Source: Gemmatimonadales bacterium
GTDB lineage: Bacteria; Gemmatimonadota; Gemmatimonadetes; Palauibacterales; Palauibacteraceae
DNA length: 64,000 nt
NCBI GenBank assembly: GCA_009841005.1
Contig: VXMR01000040.1
Location: 1-64,000, forward strand
Reading direction: 5' to 3'
The notes under the pieces were generated by a model. That model was not told the DNA's origin and did not search any database. It saw nothing but the letters and a program-made list of their open reading frames with translations. Both the position numbers and the translations under genes were made by a program. Of this stretch, positions 1 through 9,176 are shown one piece after another (within the stretch, counting starts at the first letter, position 1; each line of letters opens with the position of its first letter).

Positions 1-769
1 GAAGGACGATCTCCTCGAAGTCCTGCTGGTCGTAGTTCTGCCCGAGGGTCCGCACTCGAACCTGGGATTCCCGCGTGTCGATGCTTCCGGCCGACAGGTC
101 GAGCGAACTGCGGCGGATCGCCCCGGCAACGTCGGTGAGAGAGAGTCCCAGGGCTCTGAGCCGGTGAAGCGATACCTCGATGGAGATCTCGTAGTTCCGG
201 ACCCCGCTGACCTCGACCTGGGAGACGGAGGGTAGCGCGGCGAGGTCATCCTCGATCCGATGCGCCAGTTCCTTCAGCGAGCGCTCGGAGACGTCGCCGT
301 GGACGATGAGCCGCATCATGCTGAAGCGGTTGTCCATCTCCTGGAAACGCGGACGTTCGGCTCCGGCCGGGAAGGACTGGACACGATTGACGGCGGATTC
401 GATGTCGTCCAGGGCCCGAGCCATGTCCGTGCGGGAATCCATCTGGATCCGCACGGAGGCAATGCCCGGAGCCGCCAGGGACTTGACGGCCCTCACGTCA
501 TCGAGCCCGCTGACCTGGTCCTCGATCTTGACGACGATCGACTCCTCGATCTCCTCCGGCGTGGCGCCGGGATAGGCCATCGAGACTTCGATGTGGTAGA
601 AGGGGGTGATGGGCCAGGCTTCCCGCTCGAGGCCGGTCAGGGACACGAGTCCGGCCGCAACGATGCCCATCATCAGGAGATTGGCCGCGATGCCGTTGCT
701 GGCCATGTAGGCGAGCGGGCCGGACCGCTCGCGGCGGTCGTCCGGTTCGGGACCCGCGTCGGGATTCAT
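1..769 (-). CDS. RND efflux transporter permease, N-terminal part (gene runs off the window)
   Basis: Inner-membrane permease of an RND tripartite pump. I read the minus strand directly: from the ATG at 769 there is an uninterrupted frame to base 1, with a short acidic N-terminus, a first membrane segment (ASNGIAANLLMMGIVAAG) and then porter-domain sequence with the familiar YPGATPEEIE motif near residue 70. The 3' end lies beyond base 1, so only about 256 residues are visible. The start overlaps the stop of the upstream adaptor gene by 4 nt (ATGA), so permease and adaptor are probably translationally coupled. Heavy-metal and multidrug subfamilies cannot be told apart from this part. Confidence 0.88.
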   Translation of the reverse strand, partial: MNPDAGPEPDDRRERSGPLAYMASNGIAANLLMMGIVAAGLVSLTGLEREAWPITPFYHIEVSMAYPGATPEEIEESIVVKIEDQVSGLDDVRAVKSLAAPGIASVRIQMDSRTDMARALDDIESAVNRVQSFPAGAERPRFQEMDNRFSMMRLIVHGDVSERSLKELAHRIEDDLAALPSVSQVEVSGVRNYEISIEVSLHRLRALGLSLTDVAGAIRRSSLDLSAGSIDTRESQVRVRTLGQNYDQQDFEEIVL

Positions 770-1986
770 CGCGCCGGGTCGGTCTGGACGCGCATCCCTT
801 CGGTGGCGAACTGAAGTCCACCGGTGACTACCGACTGGCCGCCTCGCAGGGCACCGGTGACGAACACTGCATCGTTGGCGCGTTGCAGCACCTGAACCGG
901 AACGATGTTCACGACGCCGTCGCGGTCAACCGTCCAGATTTCGTTGCCAGGTTGCAGCGCCGCTCGCGGGATCCGGAAGTAGTCCTCCGGTGAGAGTCCC
1001 TCGATCTCCACCTCCACGAACTTGCCGACCAGCAACGGAGGATCGCTCCCGACCGCGGCGGACGGGCCCGCCCGCGCGCTTGGGTCGAACGGGTCCGGCA
1101 CGCGCACGATCACGTCGATGGTGCGTGTCTGCGCGTCAACGGAACTCTCACCCCGATCCACGTAACCCTCCCAGGCGTACATCACCTCCCCGTAGTGGGC
1201 GATCACACGGGCCGCTACGTCCCGTGCTCCGTCGCCTGCCTCGAGCCCCCACAATCCGGGGACCAGGGCGGCGTCGGCGTCGGAGAGGGGAACGACGACC
1301 TCCACCGCCTCCGAAGCGAAGAGGCGTCCGACGGGCTGCCCGGGGTTCACGACCTGCCCCGCATCGACGGACTCCTCGCGCACGAAGCCATCGAACGGCG
1401 CGGTGACCTGGGTCCTGGAGAGCGCAAGCCTCGCCTCCTCAAGCCGGGCTTCGTCCCGGCTCAGCGCGGCGCTGGCCGCTTCCAGCTGAGGCTCCCTCAA
1501 TGTGAGCGGACTCGCCTCCGACGGCGGGGGGCCCGTCTCGCGCCGCTCCGAGTACAGTTCATACTGGGCGCTGGCGATCTTCGCCCGTTCCTGTTCCTCG
1601 AGGAAGGCGACGCGGCTTGCCGCGACGTTCGCTTCCGCTACCTGTACGCGGTACGCGTAGTCGGCTTCTTCGATGCGGAAGAGCGTCTGGCCCGCCTCGA
1701 CGCGCCCTCCGCTCTGGAACCGCGGATTGACCCAGACGACCTTGCCGCCCACCTGGGGTGCGACATCGATCTCCTCGCTTGGCCGCACGGTGCCGGATCC
1801 GAACACGGGTATCGCGCCCGATCCGGCCACAACGCCGGCCGTTTGCGCAAACGGGATCTGGGGGGGCGGCTCCTGGCTCTCCGGTTCGGGGGCGAGCGAG
1901 AGCATTAGTGCCGCGACCGCAATCGTACCGACGATGATCACGGCGATGATCCTGAGACTGGATCCGAACAGCAATCTGCGCAGCAT
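766..1986 (-). CDS. RND efflux periplasmic adaptor (HlyD/MFP family)
   Basis: Membrane-fusion protein linking the RND permease to an outer-membrane channel. It has 406 residues. An N-terminal membrane anchor (about residues 11-31) is followed by a biotinyl-lipoyl-like half motif (GGKVVWVNPRFQSGGRVEAG), an alpha-hairpin of about 100 residues, the second half motif (APFDGFVREESVDAGQVV) and beta-barrel/membrane-proximal domains to the C-terminus. The hairpin and lipoyl halves in this order are typical of MFPs. It is the first gene of the pair with the permease (4-nt overlap). A TolC-like gene lies 7 kb away at 9177 and could supply the outer channel, which is inference. Confidence 0.93.
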   Translation of the reverse strand: MLRRLLFGSSLRIIAVIIVGTIAVAALMLSLAPEPESQEPPPQIPFAQTAGVVAGSGAIPVFGSGTVRPSEEIDVAPQVGGKVVWVNPRFQSGGRVEAGQTLFRIEEADYAYRVQVAEANVAASRVAFLEEQERAKIASAQYELYSERRETGPPPSEASPLTLREPQLEAASAALSRDEARLEEARLALSRTQVTAPFDGFVREESVDAGQVVNPGQPVGRLFASEAVEVVVPLSDADAALVPGLWGLEAGDGARDVAARVIAHYGEVMYAWEGYVDRGESSVDAQTRTIDVIVRVPDPFDPSARAGPSAAVGSDPPLLVGKFVEVEIEGLSPEDYFRIPRAALQPGNEIWTVDRDGVVNIVPVQVLQRANDAVFVTGALRGGQSVVTGGLQFATEGMRVQTDPAR

Positions 1987-2064
1987 TGTGCCTTATCCCA
2001 TGGAGTCGAGGAGCGCCAGCTTGAGCATAGGAATCCGCGGTTTGTTCGGTCAACGGGACGGAAC

Positions 2065-3612
2065 CTACCCCGGCGAACGGTCGCGGAGCACGCGCACGAC
2101 GCGGCCGGCCGAATCGACGACCTGCACCGGCCCCCTGAGGACATCGTCGCCCAGGTCGACCACGCGGCCGGGTTTCTCGTCCGCGGCGCCGACGCCGGGG
2201 AGCGTATACGGCTCCGCCAGGCTCGCGTCGACCTCGTAACCCAGGTCGGCCAGCGATCGGATCGTGATCGCGCTGAGGGTCTCCCGGACTCCGAGCCTGT
2301 TGAGCGGCCTCATGAGTTCTCCGCGGAGGACGGAGCCGCGCCAATGGAGGTTCGCGCTCCCGGCTCCGCCGCGGTTCTCGACGGGGACCTTCGCCCCGCC
2401 CGCGTAGTCCGTGCCGCCCGCCGCGTCGAAGGCGGCGATGGCCTCGGGACCGACGAAATGCGCGTCGATGGCTCCCACGCCCAGGGCGGGATCCCGGAGG
2501 AGACCGAGGGGGCGCCACAGCACGCCGAATCCGAGCGCGTGCGCGATCTCGTGCACGGCGAGTTCGGTCGCGTCGCCGGAGTCGATGAGACGGTCGATGT
2601 CCGCCACATCGAAGAACGCCACGCTCGCGAAGGGCAGCATCGACTCTTCGCGCAGGCGGCACACGCCCGCCTGGGCGAGCGTGCGGCCCGGACCGTCGAT
2701 GTCCCGGAACTCGACGAGCACCATCAGGTCATCGACGGTGCCGACCGGCGCCGCGGTGCTCGCGCCGTAACACTCGATGCGGTCGTCGACCGCAACTTCC
2801 GGCAGTTCCGTATCTGCCAGCACCGACATCCAGAGTTCCGCCGCCTCGAGGACCACGGCCCGCCGCGGCGCGGCAGACGTGGTGTCGAAGCGGACCTCGA
2901 TGTCGAACCTGCGGGCCGGTCGGACCTCCACGGCGAACGACAGTTCGGCGCCCAGCCCGCCGGGGTCGCGCGCCGCGATCGTCACCCTCGACGTTCCCGC
3001 CGCGAGGGCCGTTACCGTGACGGTATCCGCCGAGACGCCGATCGCGGCCACGTCCGGGTGTGACGACGTGGCTTCGTAGCGTAGCGCGTCGCCGTCCGGA
3101 TCGGAGAAGAAGCCCGACATGGCCAGCAGTTCCGCACTTCCGACCCGAAGTTCGACATCGGGGATCGCGCCGACCGTTACCGGCGCCATGTTCGGCACGG
3201 TGACCTCGAACCGGAGGGCGGCGGCCCGGCCTTGGGGATCGCGCGCCGTGACGGTCACCGTGGCCATCCCGCGCGCGAGGGCGACCAACTGGACGGCGCC
3301 GCCCGACACCTCCGCCGCGACCACGGTGGGGGCCGACGACCGGACCTCGTAGGAAAGCACATCCCCGTCCGCGTCGCTGAAGAGGCCCGACACCTCCACC
3401 AGCGCCGTCTCACCCACGGGAAGTTCGAGATCGGGAAGCGCGCCGACGGCCCTCGGCGCGTGCGTCAGAGGAAGGTCCGTGCTCCCGTCCCCGCACGCCG
3501 CGATCCCCACGGCGAGCAGAACCGCGCATATCCCGAATACAACCTTTCGGGCGTGCGCCGATTCGGTCGTGAACACCGTCGTACAAGCTGTCACGTAAGG
3601 AATGCTATCCAT
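2065..3612 (-). CDS. Leishmanolysin-like zinc metalloprotease lipoprotein with two Ig-like repeats
   Basis: Probable surface-anchored metalloendopeptidase. Numbered from the ATG at 3612, a lipoprotein signal ends at Cys40 (GIAAC). Two cadherin/Ig-like repeats (about 50-140 and 141-230) each carry the pattern LPVG...SGLFSDADGDVLSYE. The C-terminal catalytic part has HEIAHALGFGVLW at 354-366 (HExxHxxGF), a later His (NLHW) as a likely third zinc ligand and an ELM Met-turn. The real start may be the in-frame GTG at 3576, which gives a more normal signal peptide. It lies 78 bp upstream of the adaptor gene on the same strand. The substrate is unknown. Confidence 0.8.
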   Translation of the reverse strand: MDSIPYVTACTTVFTTESAHARKVVFGICAVLLAVGIAACGDGSTDLPLTHAPRAVGALPDLELPVGETALVEVSGLFSDADGDVLSYEVRSSAPTVVAAEVSGGAVQLVALARGMATVTVTARDPQGRAAALRFEVTVPNMAPVTVGAIPDVELRVGSAELLAMSGFFSDPDGDALRYEATSSHPDVAAIGVSADTVTVTALAAGTSRVTIAARDPGGLGAELSFAVEVRPARRFDIEVRFDTTSAAPRRAVVLEAAELWMSVLADTELPEVAVDDRIECYGASTAAPVGTVDDLMVLVEFRDIDGPGRTLAQAGVCRLREESMLPFASVAFFDVADIDRLIDSGDATELAVHEIAHALGFGVLWRPLGLLRDPALGVGAIDAHFVGPEAIAAFDAAGGTDYAGGAKVPVENRGGAGSANLHWRGSVLRGELMRPLNRLGVRETLSAITIRSLADLGYEVDASLAEPYTLPGVGAADEKPGRVVDLGDDVLRGPVQVVDSAGRVVRVLRDRSPG

Positions 3613-3640
3613 TGATCTGAAGGTCGGATATGCCTATCAT
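3612..3640 (+). promoter_or_regulatory. Predicted sigma-70-type promoter for fic
   Basis: TTGATC at 3612-3617 and TATCAT at 3635-3640 are separated by exactly 17 bp. Transcription would start near 3647 and place the whole 12-bp repeat array inside the fic leader. This is a motif reading only. Confidence 0.45.
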
Positions 3641-3662
3641 CATTAGAGTTTATGGATGTTAC

Positions 3663-3710
3663 ATACCTGTCAAACAAGGTGTCACACAAGGTGTCATAAA
3701 AGGTGTCGTA
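3663..3710 (+). repeat. Tandem 12-bp direct repeats directly upstream of fic (putative operator array)
   Basis: Three consecutive 12-bp units (3675-3686, 3687-3698, 3699-3710) share the core AAGGTGTC at 3676, 3688 and 3700. A fourth, weaker unit (3663-3674, core TACCTGTC) sits in the same phase. The array ends 4 bp before the fic ATG and covers the ribosome-binding region. A related core (AAGCTGTC) lies at 3585-3592 near the start of the divergent leishmanolysin gene. Exact spacing of one unit per 12 bp suggests cooperative protein binding. Confidence 0.75.
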
Positions 3711-3714
3711 AGAT

Positions 3715-4899
3715 ATGGATTGGCAGACGTTCAGCTTCGAATACCGCCTCGACGGCCCCGGCCTGACTAGCCTTCTCATCGAAATCGAGGCGAGTCGGAA
3801 GGCCGTCGAGAAACTTCTGCTGCCCCCGGATTGGAGGGACCAGCTCGACCGATTGAATCGCATCAGGACGATCCGTGGCACGACCGCCCTCGAGGGCAAC
3901 CCGCTGTCGGAAGCGCAGGTGCGCGAACTGCTGGATCGTGAAACCGAAGCCAGCGCCACAACTAGGGAATCTCGACAGATCGAGAATGCCGATGCCGCCC
4001 AGAACTGGGTTCGCGAACGGTTCGGACCCGGCGAGGCACCGCTGGCGGTGGCGGACATCCTCCGAATGCATGAATTGCTCACCAGGGGCTCCGATGAAGG
4101 AAACAACGTACCCGGCCGGCTGCGAGCATACGGCGTGCAGGTGGGTACGCCGGATTTGGGAGGAGTCCACCTGGGAGCACCTCACGAGGAGCTCCCGCAG
4201 TTGCTGGACGACTTCGTCGTCTTCGTCAACTCTCGGCGCGTACGGAACGAGCATCCGGTGGTCCGAGCGCTGCTCGCCCACTTCTTCCTGGTGACCATCC
4301 ATCCGTTCGGAGACGGAAACGGCCGCGTGTCGAGGCTGGTCGAGGCAGCCATCCTCTTTGAAGGGGGATACAACGTCCACGGTTTCTACGGGCTCTCGAA
4401 CTATTTCTACCGCAACGGAGACCTCTACAAAAGGCGCCTGCAGGAATGCCGCAGGGTGCAACCGGTCGACGTCACGCGCTTCGTGGAGTTCGGGTTGCGT
4501 GGCTTCGACGCCGAGCTGCGCGGAATCAACTCCTTCATCAACTCGAAGCTGAACCGCCTGGTCTACCGGCAAACGTTGACTTGGGCGCGCGACAAGCGAG
4601 TGAGCAAGCGTCGCCGTCTCATCAACGAGCGGGAGCATGGCCTCCTGGGTTTCCTCCTTGAGGAAACGGAGCCGGCCGATCCCTTTTCGGAGAGCCCCTC
4701 TCGGCGACTCTCGCTCGACGCGCTGATCGATTCACCCTTCGTCGACACCGTTTATCGCGCCGTAACTTCACGAACGTTCTTCCGGGAACTCACGAGGCTT
4801 GCCGAACTCGGTTTCATCATCTTCGAGCGCGACGCGGATTCGGGCGAATTCGTGGTGGACCTCGACTTCGAGGCCATCGGAAAATACGGCTCCAAGTAG
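3715..4899 (+). CDS. Fic-domain protein (probable AMP-transferase) with C-terminal winged helix
   Basis: Fic enzymes transfer AMP, or a related moiety, from a nucleotide to protein hydroxyls. The 394-residue product has the canonical active-site motif HPFGDGNGR at 196-204, including catalytic His196. It also has an N-terminal inhibitory-helix motif TTALEGN at 56-62, matching [S/T]xxxE[G/N], so activity should be self-inhibited (class II arrangement). The C-terminal ~110 residues read as a winged-helix-like domain (RAVTSRTFFRELTRLAELG). There is no obvious Shine-Dalgarno; the leader consists of 12-bp repeats. The gene stands alone and converges on yjbQ, 4 bp away. Autoregulation through the C-terminal domain is inference. 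Confidence 0.92.
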   Translation: MDWQTFSFEYRLDGPGLTSLLIEIEASRKAVEKLLLPPDWRDQLDRLNRIRTIRGTTALEGNPLSEAQVRELLDRETEASATTRESRQIENADAAQNWVRERFGPGEAPLAVADILRMHELLTRGSDEGNNVPGRLRAYGVQVGTPDLGGVHLGAPHEELPQLLDDFVVFVNSRRVRNEHPVVRALLAHFFLVTIHPFGDGNGRVSRLVEAAILFEGGYNVHGFYGLSNYFYRNGDLYKRRLQECRRVQPVDVTRFVEFGLRGFDAELRGINSFINSKLNRLVYRQTLTWARDKRVSKRRRLINEREHGLLGFLLEETEPADPFSESPSRRLSLDALIDSPFVDTVYRAVTSRTFFRELTRLAELGFIIFERDADSGEFVVDLDFEAIGKYGSK

Positions 4900-4903
4900 A
4901 CCG

Positions 4904-5338
4904 CTATGCGCCGGTGACGTGGAGGACCGCCGTACGGCGGTGCGGACGGCTGCGGTGCTCGAAGAGGAAGATCCCCTGCCAGGTTCCCAGGGCCGGCGCC
5001 CCGTCGAGCACCGGGATGGCCAGGTGCGTCTGGGTCAGGGCCGACCGGATGTGCGCCGGCATGTCATCGGGCCCTTCCATCGTGTGCCGGTAGCGGCGGT
5101 CACCTTCCGGAACGAGCCGGGCGAAGAAGTTCGAGAGGTCGTGGAGGACGTCCGGGTCCGCGTTCTCCTGAATCGTCAGGGACGCCGAGGTGTGGCGGAT
5201 GTAGACGGTGAGCATCCCCGTCTCGATCTCGAGCCCGGCCGTCCACTCCAGGACCGGGCGGGTGATCTCATACAGGCCCTTTCCCCGCGTCTCGACGCCG
5301 AGTTGTCGGACGAACTGCTTCATTCCGGCGGGGGACAT
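4904..5338 (-). CDS. yjbQ: YjbQ-family protein (UPF0047, thiamine-phosphate-synthase-like)
   Basis: Small conserved protein of the YjbQ/UPF0047 fold. Members have weak thiamine-phosphate synthase activity, but the true role is uncertain. The 144 residues from the ATG at 5338 carry all family signatures: HTSASLTIQENADP near 50-63, HTMEGPDDMPAHIRSAL near 85-101 and LGTWQGIFLFEHR near 118-130. An ATG at 5323 is an equally possible start. It lies 38 bp downstream of the molybdopterin subunit gene on the same strand and may be cotranscribed with it. Its length matches the family's usual ~135-140 residues. Confidence 0.9.
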   Translation of the reverse strand: MSPAGMKQFVRQLGVETRGKGLYEITRPVLEWTAGLEIETGMLTVYIRHTSASLTIQENADPDVLHDLSNFFARLVPEGDRRYRHTMEGPDDMPAHIRSALTQTHLAIPVLDGAPALGTWQGIFLFEHRSRPHRRTAVLHVTGA

Positions 5339-5376
5339 TCGCCGCTCGAACGCGGCGGGGCTTTTGCCATGGACTG

Positions 5377-7791
5377 TCAGGCGACGTCCTCGCGCGCGGC
5401 CCCGGCGGCGTGCGCGCGCAGGGCTCTCCACACGCGCTGCGGCGTGAAGGGGAGCGCATCGATGCGGACGCCCACCGCGTCGTAAATCGCGTTCGCGATC
5501 GCCGGGAGCGACGGGTGCAGCGGCCCCTCGCCCGCCTCCTTGGCGCCGTACGGACCTTCCGGGTCCACGGACTCGACGATGAGGGCCTCGAACTCCGGGC
5601 AGTCCATCGAGGTGGGGATCCGGTAGTCGAGGAGCGATGGCGACGTGTGCAGGCCGCCCTCCACCTCCCCCTCGCGGAAGAGTTGCTCCTCGAAGATCGC
5701 CTCCGCGAAGCCCATGTAGGCGGAGCCCTCGATCTGGCCTTCGACGAGCACCGGGTTGAGCGCGCGGCCGCAGTCGTGCGCCACCCAGATGTTCTTCACG
5801 TCGACGACCCCCGTGTCCTCGTCGACCTCGACTTCGGCCACGTGCGCGGTGAAGGAATAGGCCGGCGACGATCCGATCGTGCCGCCCCGGTAGTCGCCGT
5901 GGACATCCTTCGGCGTGTCGTAGGAACCCACGGCGCCCAGCAGGCCGAACTTCGCTTCGGCGATGTTGAACGCCTCCGAGATGGGGAGGCGGCGGTCGGC
6001 GTCCTCGGGGGTGTCGCTGTCGAAGGCCCAGCCGCGCGCCAGACGCACCCGGCCGGCCGCAACGCCCCAGACCTCCCCGACCGCCTCCGTCACCTGCCCT
6101 CGCAGCGCGCGGCAGGCCTCGAGGCAGGCGTTTCCCACCATCACGGTCTCGCGCGAGGAGTAGGCCCCCAAGTCCACCGGCGTGAGGTCCGTGTCGGCGG
6201 AGAAGACGCGCACGTACTCGAGCGGGACGCCGAGTTCCTCACAGGCGATGTAGGCCATGGTGGAGTCGGAACCCTGCCCGATCTCCGACGCGCCGTGCAG
6301 GATCGCCACCCGGCCGGAGCGCTCGATCTGCACCTGCACCGCAGCCTGGGGCATCTCGTTCGGATAGATGGGGTAGTTCGTGCCGGAGATGTAGGAGGAG
6401 GCGGCCATCCCGAGGCCGCGACCTGTCGGCAGCCGCCGGTACCGCGTCTTCCAGTCGCTGGCACGCTCGACCGCCTCCAGGCACTCCAGGAAACCGTTCG
6501 ACCGGACCTTGAACTCGTTCACCGTCCGACCCGTGCCCATGAAGTTGCGGCGGCGGAGTTCGAACGGGTCGAGGCCGAGCCTCCCGGCCAGCTTGTCGAG
6601 CGAGATCTCGTACGCGAAGCGCGGCTGTACGGAGCCGTGGCCGCGCTTGGGGCCGCACGGGGCGACGTTCGTGTACACGCGCGTCGAGTCGAAACGGTAG
6701 GACTCGATGTGGCAAGGCGCGGTGAGGAGCTGCCCCGAGTAGTACGTGGTTACGAGGCCGAACGAGGCGTAGGCGCCGCCGTCCAGGATCGTGCGCGCGT
6801 CGAGCGCCCTGAGCTTCCCGCCGCGCGAGGCGCCGAGCCGGTACTTCATGCGCATGGGGTGACGGCCGCGGTGCGAGTAGAAGAGTTCTTCACGCGTGTA
6901 GAGGATCTTCACCGGACGGCCGGTCCGCATCGCGAGGAGCGCCACGCAGAACTCGAGATCGAACGGCTCGGACTTGCCGCCGAAGGCCCCGCCCACGGCC
7001 GGCTGCGCGACCCGCACCTTCGCCACGTCGTGGTCGAGCACCCGCGCGAGCTCCCGCTGCAGATAGTGCGGGACCTGCGTGGAGGACCACACCTCGAGCA
7101 CGCCATCCGGGTTGAGTCGGGAGATCGCGCAGTGGGGTTCGATCGGCGTGTGCGTCGTCCCGTGGAAGAAGTACTCCCCCTCGATGGCGACGTCCGACTC
7201 CGCCATCTGCGCGTCCACGTCCCCGAACTCGAGGTGGACGTGCTTGAGGACGTTGCCGTTCGCCCCCGGCTTGCGCGGCGCGTGGATGGGCTCCGCGGCG
7301 GCTTCGGGCGTCAGCGACTCCTCGGGCGAAAGATAGACGGGAAGCGGCGCGTACTCGACGTGAATCCGCTCGAGCGCCGCGTTCGCCGTGTCCTCGTCGA
7401 CCGCGGCCACTGCCGCGACCGCGTCGCCGATGAAGCGCACCTTGTCGACGCAGAGCGCGTGCTCGTCGCGGGTCCACGGGATGATCCCGTACGGCGTCGG
7501 CAGGTCCTGCCCGGTGATGACTCCGTACACACCCTCGAGGGCCTCGGCTTCGGCCGTGTCGATGGACACGATCCGGGCGTGGGCCTCCGTGGAGCGGAGG
7601 ATCTTCCCGTGCAGCATCCCCGGCAGGACGATGTCGTCCGTGTAGATCTCGCGGCCGGTCGACTTGCGGAGCCCTTCGACGCGGCGCGCGCGGCGGCCGA
7701 GCGCCGTGAACTCGGCGTCGGCGAGCCCCGGGAGCCCGTCCGGGGCTTCGGCGGCCGCGCGCTGTGCGGGCGTCAGTTCGTGCGGGTGCAT
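5377..7791 (-). CDS. Xanthine dehydrogenase/4-hydroxybenzoyl-CoA-reductase-family molybdopterin subunit
   Basis: Catalytic molybdopterin-binding subunit of a molybdenum hydroxylase, 804 residues. Visible elements are the N-terminal aldehyde oxidase a/b hammerhead (TGREIYTDDIVLPGMLHGKI), the cofactor motif VGGAFGGKSEP, the RGRHPMR segment and the C-terminal GAKEAGEG, whose Glu is the usual catalytic base. The DKVRFIGDAVAAVAAVDEDT stretch resembles 4-hydroxybenzoyl-CoA reductase alpha more than xanthine dehydrogenase. No signal peptide is seen, so it is cytoplasmic. No FAD or [2Fe-2S] subunit is adjacent. A cytoplasmic-type [2Fe-2S] subunit of the same class occurs at 19561-20085. Substrate cannot be assigned. 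Confidence 0.9.
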   Translation of the reverse strand: MHPHELTPAQRAAAEAPDGLPGLADAEFTALGRRARRVEGLRKSTGREIYTDDIVLPGMLHGKILRSTEAHARIVSIDTAEAEALEGVYGVITGQDLPTPYGIIPWTRDEHALCVDKVRFIGDAVAAVAAVDEDTANAALERIHVEYAPLPVYLSPEESLTPEAAAEPIHAPRKPGANGNVLKHVHLEFGDVDAQMAESDVAIEGEYFFHGTTHTPIEPHCAISRLNPDGVLEVWSSTQVPHYLQRELARVLDHDVAKVRVAQPAVGGAFGGKSEPFDLEFCVALLAMRTGRPVKILYTREELFYSHRGRHPMRMKYRLGASRGGKLRALDARTILDGGAYASFGLVTTYYSGQLLTAPCHIESYRFDSTRVYTNVAPCGPKRGHGSVQPRFAYEISLDKLAGRLGLDPFELRRRNFMGTGRTVNEFKVRSNGFLECLEAVERASDWKTRYRRLPTGRGLGMAASSYISGTNYPIYPNEMPQAAVQVQIERSGRVAILHGASEIGQGSDSTMAYIACEELGVPLEYVRVFSADTDLTPVDLGAYSSRETVMVGNACLEACRALRGQVTEAVGEVWGVAAGRVRLARGWAFDSDTPEDADRRLPISEAFNIAEAKFGLLGAVGSYDTPKDVHGDYRGGTIGSSPAYSFTAHVAEVEVDEDTGVVDVKNIWVAHDCGRALNPVLVEGQIEGSAYMGFAEAIFEEQLFREGEVEGGLHTSPSLLDYRIPTSMDCPEFEALIVESVDPEGPYGAKEAGEGPLHPSLPAIANAIYDAVGVRIDALPFTPQRVWRALRAHAAGAAREDVA

Positions 7792-7936
7792 GCGTTCAAT
7801 CTACGTCCGGCCGGCGAACCGGGCATCGGCTGCGGACGAACGCCGACGTGCTCGACAGGTGCGCGGGCGCCTTCACCGGGGCGTGACCTCTCTCCGAACT
7901 GCGGGAGGCCACGGGCTGCTGACGCCGCCCGCAGGC

Positions 7937-9043
7937 CTATTTCGTCCAGATCGCGACTACGCCGCACCGTGAATTGGGTCCACTGAACTCGGCCGGCAGC
8001 GATGCCGGACCCTTGTACACCTCGACGCCTGCGATTTCGACGGGTGACACCCACGTGTCGGCCGCGCCTTCCTCGCTGATGAGAATGCCATCGAGGTAGA
8101 TCTGCATGAGGCAACGCGAGCCGAAACCGGTGGTCAGCCGCGTCGTGTATAGCCTGCAGGTGCGCGAACCCATACCGCAGACGCGTCGGATCGACGCTTC
8201 CTCCATGATCATGTCGGATATGATCCGGGGGTTGCGACGCTCGATGTCGGCCACGGTGAAAAAGGCGCCGAGTCCGAGAAGTTCGCCCCAGCGTTTCCGC
8301 TCGTAGAAGCCCTTGATCTCCAGTCGGCGCAGGCGCACGGCCGTTGCCACGAGCGGTTCCATCTCGAGCGGAGCCGGGACGAGGCCGATCTGGACTTCCG
8401 TGGTGGCGCCGCGGGCCACATTGACCATGTGGCGCAACGGGGCGTACCCGAGGTGCCGCACGGACAGCTCGTACACGCCTACCGGCACGTCGCTGAGGAT
8501 GAATCCGCCCTGCCGGTTCGTCTGAACTTCCTGCGAACGGCCCCGGAGGGACACCGCGGCCGCAGTCACCGGGGCGTTGCTGAGCGCGTCCGTCACGGTG
8601 CCCAGCAGACGCCCGTTCTCGACCGAAGCGACGCGAAGTCTGAGGACCACATCCTGCGTTGCCGCGAGCCCGATATTGATTTCGGTTTCGTCGCTGGAGG
8701 CATCCCCGAACTCCGCCCGCAGCGTCGCGTGACGGACGCCCGCGGGGACGCAGAACACGAGTCGCCCGTCGGATCCGGCCTGACCTCGCAACGGCCCGTC
8801 CAGCGCACCCTCGTCTTCCGAGGTCAGGCGCACCGTTGCGAACGGGATCGGGATCGAGCCGGACTCGTCCACGACGGCGACCCCGAGGGAAAGATGGGCA
8901 CCGCGGTCTCCCGCCTCCTGTCCCGCCAGCCCGCCGGCACCCACCGTGAACTGGAGCGCGCCGAGCAGGACACCGATCCGTAGCGTCCCGGCGCGCATCG
9001 GCGCCGTGACGAGGCAGCGGGAGCGTTCCCTCCGTTGATTCAT
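7937..9043 (-). CDS. Exported carboxypeptidase-regulatory-like/TonB-plug domain protein without a barrel
   Basis: A ~368-residue exported protein. It has a signal peptide (about residues 17-41, ending near GLAGQ), one or two beta-sandwich regulatory domains (VTDALSNAPVTAAAVSLRGR...GGFILSDVPVGVYELSVRHLGY) and a C-terminal plug-like domain (IYLDGILISEE...IAGVEVYKGP...CGVVAIWTK). There is no outer-membrane barrel after the plug, so it is not a complete TonB receptor. The start at 9043 is chosen over an upstream ATG because GGAGGT sits 5-10 bp before it. Short plug proteins like this are frequent in Gemmatimonadota. Function unknown; perhaps assembly or ligand capture at the outer membrane. Confidence 0.78.
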   Translation of the reverse strand: MNQRRERSRCLVTAPMRAGTLRIGVLLGALQFTVGAGGLAGQEAGDRGAHLSLGVAVVDESGSIPIPFATVRLTSEDEGALDGPLRGQAGSDGRLVFCVPAGVRHATLRAEFGDASSDETEINIGLAATQDVVLRLRVASVENGRLLGTVTDALSNAPVTAAAVSLRGRSQEVQTNRQGGFILSDVPVGVYELSVRHLGYAPLRHMVNVARGATTEVQIGLVPAPLEMEPLVATAVRLRRLEIKGFYERKRWGELLGLGAFFTVADIERRNPRIISDMIMEEASIRRVCGMGSRTCRLYTTRLTTGFGSRCLMQIYLDGILISEEGAADTWVSPVEIAGVEVYKGPASLPAEFSGPNSRCGVVAIWTK

Positions 9044-9176
9044 GGCGACCTCCGAAAAGCGACCGTGAACGAGTTTCCCCACGGAAGACCGCGTGCCGCT
9101 GACCGGCTTCTGATGCGGCTGCATGATAGACTGACGGCGGACCGACGGGCGGGGTCACTCGTCACGTCGGGGGCAC

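Noticed and set aside
5410-7986. Very long open frame antisense to the molybdopterin subunit
   Set aside because: A consequence of high GC third positions; the antisense protein has no recognisable motif and no ribosome-binding site. Similar shadows lie opposite the gene at 38364 and opposite gcvP.
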